Part shown: one piece after another, positions 42,401 to 47,062 of the stretch
How positions within the stretch are numbered: the stretch's first letter is position 1
Layout of the letters: each line of letters opens with the position of its first letter
Source of the DNA: a virus
Virus record (IMG/VR): IMGVR_UViG_3300047562_003516
Span: 1-47,062 of that record
Length of the DNA: 47,062 nt
Strand: one strand, 5' to 3'
Program-made: the position numbers and the translations under genes
Notes under the pieces: generated by a model
The model's database searches: none
Seen by the model: the letters and a program-made list of their open reading frames with translations, nothing else
Told to the model about the DNA's origin: nothing

Positions 42401-42430
42401 TTGACACAACCCCCATAATGTTGCTAGAAT
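42401..42430 (+). promoter_or_regulatory. Sigma70-type promoter upstream of the helicase
   Basis: TTGACA (42401-42406), 18 bp, TAGAAT (42425-42430). A start near 42437 gives about 98 nt of RNA before the end of the terminator at 42534. Confidence 0.75.
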
Positions 42431-42499
42431 CTGCTTTGTCAGGGTTGGATGAGAAATAATAATTAATATATAAGAACCACTTTAATAACTGGCACAAGA

Positions 42500-42534
42500 C
42501 CCCCTTGCAGGATCCCTGTGAGGGGGTTATTATT
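42500..42534 (+). terminator. Terminator hairpin before the helicase
   Basis: Stem CCCCCTTGCAGG (42500-42511) with CCTGTGAGGGGG (42515-42526), 12 bp including two G-T pairs, loop ATC, tail TTATTATT. It ends the late block, or attenuates the promoter at 42401. Confidence 0.8.
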
Positions 42535-42554
42535 CGTACATACGAAATTTGACC

Positions 42555-43781
42555 ATGTTTCAGCTTCGCCCCCACCAACAGAAAGCCCTTGAAGCCCTCC
42601 TACAGAACCGTAAGGGTATCTGCGTATTCCCTACTGGTGCTGGCAAAACTAATATTGGCATCTTCGATGCTTTGAGGGTTTTTAAGTCTTCTACCCCCAA
42701 AACTATTGTAGTTGTTGCTCCTCGCATTCTTCTTGCTGAGCAACTTTCTTCAGAGTACCTTGAATTTATCACTGAGGCTCATGTTATGCATGTGCATAGT
42801 GGTGAGACTAGTCATTTTCGCACTATGAGTCCCAATACTATTAGTGCATGGGTAAACATGCTTCCTGGTCATAAAATTATTTTCACGACGTATCATTCAC
42901 TTCGTCGTCTAATGGAGTCTAAAATCCCCGTGGACACCATTTATTTTGATGAGGCACACAATAGTGTTCAGCGTCGTTTCTTCCCTGCTGTAGAGCATTT
43001 TAGTGTAGAATCCGGGCGTTGTTACTTCTTTACTGCAACCCCCAAGCACTCTACTGTGAACGGAAAGCCTGGTATGAATGATGTAGATGTTTATGGTCGC
43101 ATCATTGCTACTGCTTCTGCTGTCGATCTTGTCAACAATGGCTACATCATTCCTCCTAAAGTTTCTGTAAAAGAACTTTCACTATCTTCTGAGTATGGCA
43201 GTGTTGCGGAAAGGGATTGTGCAAACCTTCTTCAAATTCTCAATGAGAATTCTGTAAACAAAGTTCTCATTTGCGGAAAGTCTTCTGCGGACATTAATGG
43301 TCTTCTTTCTGAAAGTAATTTCTGCAGTGAGGTTTATAATCTTGGGTATTCTGTAATGCACATTACTTCTAAGTATGGTGCTATTATTGATGGTCGTAAA
43401 GTTGATCGTGAAGTATTCTTTTCTACTCTGAATGCCTGGGGTAAGGATCCAAGTAAAAAGTTTATTGTTCTCCATTTCAGTATCCTTGCTGAGGGAATTA
43501 ATATCTCTTCTCTTGAAGCCGTAGTGTTTATGCGGAATATGGATGTTGTTGGTATCGGTCAAACTATTGGTCGGACTCTTCGTCTTCATCCTGATGATGC
43601 TGAAGGTATTCGTAATGGAAGTATTACTCCTGGCAAACTTGAAGAATATACTAAGTCCTTTGGCCTTGTGGTGGTTCCAGTATTTTCTAAGGCAACTGCT
43701 ACAGCTGCGAACAAGATCCAGGGTGTAGTAGATATTGTGTTCAACAAAGGAGAAATCGCAGTGAGCACCATCACCCGCTGA
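42555..43781 (+). CDS. SF2 DEAD/DEAH-box helicase
   Basis: A 408-aa protein from the ATG at 42555 (the in-frame TTG at 42549 is not needed). Motifs in order: Q-motif-like FQLRPHQQKAL, Walker A FPTGAGKTN, Ia VVAPRILLAEQ, DEAH box YFDEAHNS, motif III FFTATP, and motif VI QTIGRTLRLHP. The domain pair is complete but lacks the N-terminal extra domain of T4 UvsW, so it is named only by family. It may resolve branched DNA in recombination or act on RNA. It is preceded by a promoter-terminator pair; its stop codon is in the loop of a small hairpin. Confidence 0.88.
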   Translation: MFQLRPHQQKALEALLQNRKGICVFPTGAGKTNIGIFDALRVFKSSTPKTIVVVAPRILLAEQLSSEYLEFITEAHVMHVHSGETSHFRTMSPNTISAWVNMLPGHKIIFTTYHSLRRLMESKIPVDTIYFDEAHNSVQRRFFPAVEHFSVESGRCYFFTATPKHSTVNGKPGMNDVDVYGRIIATASAVDLVNNGYIIPPKVSVKELSLSSEYGSVAERDCANLLQILNENSVNKVLICGKSSADINGLLSESNFCSEVYNLGYSVMHITSKYGAIIDGRKVDREVFFSTLNAWGKDPSKKFIVLHFSILAEGINISSLEAVVFMRNMDVVGIGQTIGRTLRLHPDDAEGIRNGSITPGKLEEYTKSFGLVVVPVFSKATATAANKIQGVVDIVFNKGEIAVSTITR

Positions 43782-43804
43782 GGCGGGTCTTGGTCTCACT
43801 GAGA
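43773..43804 (+). other. Tandem small hairpins at the helicase stop codon
   Basis: ACCCGC (43773-43778) pairs with GCGGGT (43783-43788); the TGA stop forms part of the TGAG loop. A second small dyad TCTC-ACT-GAGA follows at about 43794-43804. No clear U-tract, so termination is uncertain. Confidence 0.4.
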
Positions 43805-43819
43805 TCCCAGTCGGGCACT

Positions 43820-43963
43820 ATGGGCAAAACTAAAATTTCTGCAGAATCTGCTTCCAACACCCTTAGACACCATCAGTCCACCAAAACTTCTAAAAGATCA
43901 GTTTTTATAGTTTTGGTGGACTCAATTATTTTTATCGGCATCTTCGTAATCTGCATCCTATGA
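43820..43963 (+). CDS. Small C-terminally anchored membrane protein candidate (47 aa)
   Basis: MGKTKISAESASNTLRHHQS, TKTSKR, then one hydrophobic segment to the C-terminus (SVFIVLVDSIIFIGIFVICI). A short basic cytoplasmic part and a terminal membrane helix are sensible for a phage membrane peptide. Against it: no ribosome binding site, and the ORF contains a 14-bp perfect inverted repeat (43875-43922), so the constraint may be on RNA. Function unknown. Confidence 0.4.
   Translation: MGKTKISAESASNTLRHHQSTKTSKRSVFIVLVDSIIFIGIFVICIL
43875..43922. repeat. 14-bp perfect inverted repeat
   Basis: AGTCCACCAAAACT (43875-43888) and AGTTTTGGTGGACT (43909-43922), 20-nt loop. It could be a long RNA hairpin ending the helicase transcript or a processing site. 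It lies within the 47-aa candidate ORF. Confidence 0.8.
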
Positions 43964-43991
43964 CCACATCAAAAACTGTCACAACCTTCTA

Positions 43992-44020
43992 TTGACTTTT
44001 TTCCCCTTCTACTCTATACT
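43992..44020 (+). promoter_or_regulatory. Strong sigma70-type promoter for the small-gene cluster
   Basis: TTGACT (43992-43997), 17 bp, TATACT (44015-44020). The start near 44027 leaves a 20-nt leader with AAAGGAG before ATG 44047. Confidence 0.85.
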
Positions 44021-44046
44021 ATATAAGTAACCAAAGGAGATTAATC

Positions 44047-44199
44047 ATGGCTTCTCTCATGTGGGATGTTAAGTTTATTATCAACGGATCTCTTTATGAA
44101 ACTAAGGTTCCGGCGTTTTCATGGAAAAGTGCTGAAGACGTGGTTAAGGCCCAACATCCAGAATGTAGAGTTAGTTCAGCTAAGCCATGTCGATCATAA
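44047..44199 (+). CDS. Small hypothetical protein (50 aa)
   Basis: MASLMWDVKFIINGSLYETK, then VPAFSWKSAEDVVKAQHPEC and VSSAKPCRS. It has the best promoter and ribosome binding site of the cluster (AAAGGAG, eight bases before the ATG). The shape, two strands and a helix with AEDVVKAQHPE, resembles small alpha/beta phage proteins with a 'A..V...yPg' helix. The last 4 codons overlap the next gene. Function unknown. Confidence 0.65.
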   Translation: MASLMWDVKFIINGSLYETKVPAFSWKSAEDVVKAQHPECRVSSAKPCRS

Positions 44200-44426
44200 T
44201 CCCAGAAAATTGTACAATCCTTAACCCAGTCTGTTATTGGCCTGGCTTTTTTACAAAAGACCTAGAGTGGGCGGTTGTTCCATATGGAAGCCGCTTTATG
44301 CTAATCCACAAAGGTCAGCAAGTCCAAATTGCCAACACAATAAGTAGTGCAGTCAATCATGTTGAAAAGTATCTAAAAGAACAAAAAAAGAACAAAAGCT
44401 CTGCTACTCTTAATCAATACATATGA
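44187..44426 (+). CDS. Hypothetical protein (79 aa)
   Basis: MSIIIPENCTILNPVCYWPG, FFTKDLEWAVVPYGSRFMLI, then a Lys-rich helical tail (HVEKYLKEQKKNKSS). It overlaps the upstream gene by 13 bases and the next by ATGA, so it is translated within a coupled chain. No known domain; the N-terminal half appears beta-rich. Confidence 0.6.
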   Translation: MSIIIPENCTILNPVCYWPGFFTKDLEWAVVPYGSRFMLIHKGQQVQIANTISSAVNHVEKYLKEQKKNKSSATLNQYI

Positions 44427-44623
44427 ATCGTTTTATCCCACTAGTTTTGGTTTTTTTCACTACACCTGTCTTTGCAGAATCTATGCTTATTAGAATTAAT
44501 CCAAATAGGATGTGTGCAGCTATTGTAGGCATTCCCTATGCTTCTGATAATTTTTCTAATGAAGAATGGGAAAAATTTAAAGAATGTGTAAATTATTTTT
44601 ATCAATACAAAGATATTGAATGA
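44423..44623 (+). CDS. Small exported protein with signal peptide (66 aa)
   Basis: Residues 1-18 (MNRFIPLVLVFFTTPVFA) are a textbook signal peptide with one Arg, a hydrophobic core and a V-F-A cleavage site before Glu-Ser-Met. The mature part is about 48 residues with two Cys (CAAIVGIPYASDNF, FKECVNYFYQY), which could form a disulfide in the periplasm. Exported small proteins are uncommon among early phage genes; possible roles are superinfection exclusion or envelope modification. It is joined to both neighbours by ATGA overlaps. Confidence 0.65.
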   Translation: MNRFIPLVLVFFTTPVFAESMLIRINPNRMCAAIVGIPYASDNFSNEEWEKFKECVNYFYQYKDIE

Positions 44624-44832
44624 CTGAAAATTTTACTCAAACCTGTCACAAACCATACGATAGGCATAGTTATACTGTAAATCTGAAAAATGGAAAATCT
44701 ATCAATTTTGATGACTTTGAATCTGCCAGAGAGTATTGGTGGTCTTTTAGAGAAATTCCCAATTACCTTGATTTTATTGTTGTTAATGATAGAAAAAATA
44801 TTAGACAGAAAGGTGGAAAAGGATTTGCATAA
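44620..44832 (+). CDS. Conserved cyanophage-type hypothetical protein (70 aa)
   Basis: MTENFTQTCHKPYDRHSYTV, NLKNGKSINFDDFESAREYW, WSFREIPNYLDFIVV, and a basic tail. A strand followed by 'G.s..F.dFe.aR.yW' and a further strand suggests a small alpha/beta fold. ATGA overlap with the exported protein. Function unknown. Confidence 0.62.
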   Translation: MTENFTQTCHKPYDRHSYTVNLKNGKSINFDDFESAREYWWSFREIPNYLDFIVVNDRKNIRQKGGKGFA

Positions 44833-44856
44833 TAAATAGCAAAAAGGAGAATCTAA

Positions 44857-45093
44857 ATGAATACCTTTCAGTCAATATTTCTCATTGTATTTGGTGTTGT
44901 TGCCTATATGATGATTGTAGATAAGAACGTTGGAGAATATCTAACTCTTATCTTCAAAATAATAAAGATTAAGACTAAAAGGTTCATTTGGATGATTCGA
45001 TTTAACCCACGCAATCCAATTATAAATTTGATTAAGAAGTGGGAATATGAAAAACTTGCAAAGGAACTTGAGAAAGAATTTGGAGAATCTTGA
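44857..45093 (+). CDS. Small membrane protein, basic tail (78 aa)
   Basis: Residues 4-21 are a membrane segment (FQSIFLIVFGVVAYMMIV), followed by DKNVGEYLTLIFKIIKIKTK, then IRFNPRNPIINLIKKWEYEK, a basic amphipathic region. AAAAAGGAGA provides a strong ribosome binding site and AATAAATA at 44831-44838 precedes it. I recall similar 'RFHPRNPITNL' proteins in other T4-like cyanophages. Likely an inner-membrane-associated protein of unknown role. Confidence 0.68.
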   Translation: MNTFQSIFLIVFGVVAYMMIVDKNVGEYLTLIFKIIKIKTKRFIWMIRFNPRNPIINLIKKWEYEKLAKELEKEFGES

Positions 45094-45314
45094 AAAAATA
45101 TAAGACTACTGCTTGGAGAATCATCGCCAAGTCTCTTGGAGAAAAGTCTGGAAAAACTGATAGTGAGGCGGATAAAATTGCTGTTATCCGCCTTTTAATC
45201 ATGCTACAGCTAATTGTGACAAATGGATTTATTATTGCAAATTCTATAAGACACTGGAACGATATTGACTATGCAACTACTCAAACGAAAGTGGAATGTT
45301 CAAGAACTGAATAG
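45090..45314 (+). CDS. Small membrane protein with TTG start (74 aa)
   Basis: The TTG at 45090 overlaps the upstream stop (TTGA) and has TTTGGAGA just before it. The sequence KKYKTTAWRIIAKSLGEKSG continues with a membrane segment IAVIRLLIMLQLIVTNGFIIAN and the end SIRHWNDIDYA. The short hydrophilic domain and single helix, and position after another membrane protein, suggest the pair works together. The end overlaps the next gene by 44 bases in another frame. Confidence 0.62.
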   Translation: MKKYKTTAWRIIAKSLGEKSGKTDSEADKIAVIRLLIMLQLIVTNGFIIANSIRHWNDIDYATTQTKVECSRTE

Positions 45315-45456
45315 AACTCTTATCGCAAGACTGATAGGGGAGTTGGAAGGTGTATCATATTTACTTGACTGCTTAGACGAAGAGGACTATAATACGGTTA
45401 GAGACCTGCTCTCTAAATACTATGATTATTATTTTTCTTTGCCTATAAATGAATGA
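45271..45456 (+). CDS. Small hypothetical helical protein (61 aa)
   Basis: MQLLKRKWNVQELNRTLIAR, LIGELEGVSYLLDCLDEEDY, NTVRDLLSKYYDYYFSLPIN. Helical and acidic in the middle. The ATG at 45271 is used rather than the TTG at 45265. It overlaps the previous gene and is joined to the next by ATGA. No family recognised. Confidence 0.55.
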   Translation: MQLLKRKWNVQELNRTLIARLIGELEGVSYLLDCLDEEDYNTVRDLLSKYYDYYFSLPINE

Positions 45457-45653
45457 ACTACCAACCATATTCGCCTGAGTGGCATCGCAAAAGGTATCTT
45501 AAAGATGCATTAGATTCTTATCTTGATAATTATGTTGATAATGAAGTAATTCTAAATGATATTTTGGATATTCTTTATGAAAGATCAGAGTGCTCTTATA
45601 ATGATTTCAGTCGCACATTAGACCTTGAAAGTCGCATACACGCAAATAAATAG
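45453..45653 (+). CDS. Conserved cyanophage-type hypothetical protein (66 aa)
   Basis: MNYQPYSPEWHRKRYLKDAL, DSYLDNYVDNEVILNDILDI and LYERSECSYNDFSRTLDLES. Tyr/Asp/Glu rich and helical. The 'YSPEWHRKRYLKEAI' start is familiar from T4-like cyanophages. Coupled by ATGA to the previous gene. Unknown function. Confidence 0.6.
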   Translation: MNYQPYSPEWHRKRYLKDALDSYLDNYVDNEVILNDILDILYERSECSYNDFSRTLDLESRIHANK

Positions 45654-45672
45654 TACATATCTGGAGACACAA

Positions 45673-45996
45673 ATGCTTTCCACACAATATCGTATAAGAA
45701 TGCAAAGAATTTGCGAAGCAATTGAGTTGGGGGAACCTGTTCAACTTCATGAAATGATATGGGCAGAGAAACTTGCAAAAGCAAATGGACATGCCCGTAC
45801 TATGCTGAATCAAGCAAGAAGAAAGGCACAAAATCCAGATATGGACCAAGATGGTTTGGACGGATTCCTAAATGGCCTTGATTTAGGTGACCCAGACCCA
45901 AGCAATCATCGCACAGGATTTAGTAGTGCCGATGAAATTGCTGATTGGTTTACAAGAGATGATACTGATACTGATGAATGGAGGAGACGTGACTGA
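45673..45996 (+). CDS. Conserved hypothetical protein (107 aa)
   Basis: The ATG at 45673 follows CTGGAG; the upstream start at 45625 would overlap the previous gene. MLSTQYRIRMQRICEAIELG, EPVQLHEMIWAEKLAKANGH and ARTMLNQARRKAQN form a helical, basic N-terminal half; the second half is acidic and Gly/Asp rich (DQDGLDGFLNGLDLGDPDPS) and ends WFTRDDTDTDEWRRRD. No metal-binding or catalytic motif is obvious. Unknown. Confidence 0.65.
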   Translation: MLSTQYRIRMQRICEAIELGEPVQLHEMIWAEKLAKANGHARTMLNQARRKAQNPDMDQDGLDGFLNGLDLGDPDPSNHRTGFSSADEIADWFTRDDTDTDEWRRRD

Positions 45997-46020
45997 AAAA
46001 AATGTAAAGAAATGGTCAAA

Positions 46021-46134
46021 ATGACTTCAGACTGGATTGAACTTGCTTCACACGAACTTTACTTATTTGTAAGTTTTATGTGTGGTCTTTTACTTGGTTA
46101 TCTTGTTGGTAGAAGAGATGATTCTGAGATGTAA
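46021..46134 (+). CDS. Very small membrane protein (37 aa)
   Basis: MTSDWIELASHELYLFVSFM and then CGLLLGYLVGRRDDSEM: one membrane helix (about residues 14-30) closed by Arg-Arg, a normal inward stop. An in-frame ATG at 46012 would add three residues. It overlaps no other convincing gene and ends 1 base before the next ATG, fitting the packed cluster. Confidence 0.52.
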   Translation: MTSDWIELASHELYLFVSFMCGLLLGYLVGRRDDSEM

Positions 46135-46135
46135 A

Positions 46136-46351
46136 ATGATGACCGAAAAAGACAAAATTTTCCATAATATATGGTGCTGTGCTTATCAACGAGCATATGA
46201 ATACAAAAACACTCCTAGAGGAAATAGAGAGTGGGAAACGGTAAAAATGTGTATTAAACATGCAAAGTGGTGGAAGTACGAAGAAGACCGTAGGACAGTT
46301 CTCAATCCGTCACATGCAGTTGACTTTTCAATCAGTTCACCCCTATACTAA
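46136..46351 (+). CDS. Small hypothetical protein (71 aa)
   Basis: MMTEKDKIFHNIWCCAYQRA, YEYKNTPRGNREWETVKMCI, KHAKWWKYEEDRRTVLNPSH. Helical, basic and rich in Trp/Cys. The start is ATG 46136 (or 46139); the longer frame from 46082 overlaps the previous membrane gene. Its last codons contain the promoter for the next gene (46320-46349). Confidence 0.55.
   Translation: MMTEKDKIFHNIWCCAYQRAYEYKNTPRGNREWETVKMCIKHAKWWKYEEDRRTVLNPSHAVDFSISSPLY
46320..46349 (+). promoter_or_regulatory. Sigma70-type promoter
   Basis: TTGACT (46320-46325), 18 bp, TATACT (46344-46349), inside the end of the upstream gene. The start near 46356 lies 14 nt before ATG 46370. Confidence 0.8.
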
Positions 46352-46369
46352 ACCAGTTATTTAATCATT

Positions 46370-46945
46370 ATGTACAAAGCAACCGTAAAACTTCAGTTCG
46401 ACTCCAAGTGGGAATCTAATCATTACAGTAGTGGTTATGAGGATGGTTTACTTCCAGAAGAACATATTGTAATGGAAGTTCCTGCCCATGACCTAAACAC
46501 AAAGCAACTTTTCAATCTATTTGAAAAGTTTCTTTTGTCTATGGGACATACAGAAAAAGGTATTTGTGAAGGTGCTCTTTACCTTTCCGTTAATGAAGTA
46601 AGGTCAAATGAACTTGTGAGAGAACTCTGTAGGGAATTTGACCTCACGATGAATGAGGATATGGGAGATCTTGATGAATGGAAGAATCGTGCTAAAAAGT
46701 ATGAGGACCTCTATTGGAATCTTCATAAGAAAGTAAAAGAACAAGAAGCAATTATTTCCCGTCTTCAGAATCCAGACAACCCCCAATACACTGAAGAAGA
46801 AATGGATGTAATGTTGACTCCTTGGGGACATAGTGATATGGAAGCACTTCGTTACAGCCAAGAAGAACTGAATGAGATCTGTATGAAACAAGAACCCGAA
46901 AAAACAGGTCCAAAGTGGTGGGAGAAACAAATCTCTCAAAAATGA
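46370..46945 (+). CDS. Conserved cyanophage-type hypothetical protein (191 aa)
   Basis: The N-terminal domain (residues 1-90) is alpha/beta: MYKATVKLQFDSKWESNHYS, EEHIVMEVPAHDLNTKQLFN, LFEKFLLSMGHTEKGI. The middle is a coiled coil (DEWKNRAKKYEDLYWNLHKK, VKEQEAIISRLQNPDNP) and the C-terminus is acidic with MDVMLTPWGHSDMEALRYS. It has its own strong promoter, unusual for the cluster, which suggests early high expression. No family with known function is recognised. Confidence 0.68.
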   Translation: MYKATVKLQFDSKWESNHYSSGYEDGLLPEEHIVMEVPAHDLNTKQLFNLFEKFLLSMGHTEKGICEGALYLSVNEVRSNELVRELCREFDLTMNEDMGDLDEWKNRAKKYEDLYWNLHKKVKEQEAIISRLQNPDNPQYTEEEMDVMLTPWGHSDMEALRYSQEELNEICMKQEPEKTGPKWWEKQISQK

Positions 46946-46952
46946 TTATATC

Positions 46953-46960
46953 CAATAAAT
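46953..46960 (+). promoter_or_regulatory. Late-promoter-like motif AATAAATA
   Basis: First of two AATAAATA motifs in the 46946-47041 gap (the second is near 47024). Between them is a small 6-bp hairpin GAAAGT/ACTTTC (46980-46999). One or both may serve the gene starting at 47042. Confidence 0.35.
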
Positions 46961-47041
46961 AAGTAATAACTGAGGTCTTGAAAGTACAGGACAACTTTCC
47001 TTTGGGTTTTAAACATATTTTTGAATAAATAATTAAAAAAA

Positions 47042-47062
47042 ATGAAATCATACGAACAATTC
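47042..47062 (+). CDS. Start of a gene cut by the right edge
   Basis: ATG AAA TCA TAC GAA CAA TTC gives MKSYEQF; the rest is outside the window. An 'MKSYxxFI'-type start is common to several cyanophage structural proteins, and AATAAATA about 18 bp upstream would fit a late gene. Too short to identify. Confidence 0.45.

Noticed and set aside
42555-43781. Naming the helicase UvsW
   Set aside because: The N-terminal domain of UvsW is missing and motif similarity alone does not separate it from other SF2 helicases of cyanophages.
43182-43799. - strand ORF of 205 aa opposite the helicase
   Set aside because: It lies fully antisense to a helicase with all motifs intact; its composition is not protein-like and it has no ribosome binding site.
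46980-46999. Terminator hairpin GAAAGT/ACTTTC in the right-hand gap
   Set aside because: The stem is only 6 bp and AT rich; the T-run is interrupted. No support beyond a weak dyad.

Overview
The window is part of the genome of a T4-like cyanophage (a myovirus of marine Synechococcus or Prochlorococcus). Evidence: an AT-rich genome, a chain of T4-type genes (gp33, gp59, gp32, gp53, gp48, gp4, gp26-, gp27- and gp5-like) and typical cyanophage cargo (speD, thyX, phoH, glutaredoxin, several small cyanophage-only proteins). No integrase, transposon or CRISPR array is visible. Identifications are read from motifs and remembered family features; no database search was run.

Layout. (1) 1-8083, + strand: nucleotide metabolism and replication. 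It runs from the tail of a glycosidase-like gene through glutaredoxin, small conserved proteins, speD, a regulatory knot (inverted repeats, GTA-N8-TAC box, sigma70-type promoter, candidate glutamine-II riboswitch, 33-aa peptide gene), thyX, phoH, a RecB-type nuclease, gp33, gp59 and gp32, closed by a terminator at 8091-8117. (2) 8116-10977, - strand: gp53, gp48, an unknown protein and gp4. (3) 11013-20917, + strand: tail core. A tail-tube-fold protein and gp26 are followed by a small ORF in the -1 frame behind a canonical slippery heptamer and hairpin. Then come a tape-measure candidate, a transglycosylase/EF-hand/M23 protein, a gp27-like hub protein, and a central spike split into an OB-fold protein and a beta-helix needle. 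(4) 20958-42391, + strand: adhesion apparatus. Two giant fibres carry long Gly-X-Gln collagen-like repeats (one ends in an S74 self-cleaving chaperone); a 1994-aa fibre ends in a tail-collar domain with 13 His-X-His motifs; a 737-aa fibre follows. Between them are a gp57A-like coiled coil, a tRNA-Leu(CAA) and small genes. (5) 42392-47062, + strand: promoter, terminator and SF2 helicase, a structured intergenic stretch, then a tight run of small overlapping genes (several membrane proteins, one exported) and the start of a further gene at the right edge.

Regulation. Early-type genes are preceded by host-like promoters (TTGACA/T, 17-18 bp, TATACT-type -10): 2676, 3059, 7084, 33319, 33688, 42401, 43992 and 46320. 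Structural genes carry late motifs (NATAAATA or TATAAATA), expected to be read with the gp33 encoded here (plus gp55 and gp45 elsewhere).

Most interesting: a probable programmed -1 frameshift joining gp26 to the small ORF just before the tape measure (12449-12488), mirroring lambda G/GT-H; and a nitrogen-sensing control region (2653-2907) pairing an NtcA-like box with a glutamine-II-type riboswitch in front of a phage micropeptide.
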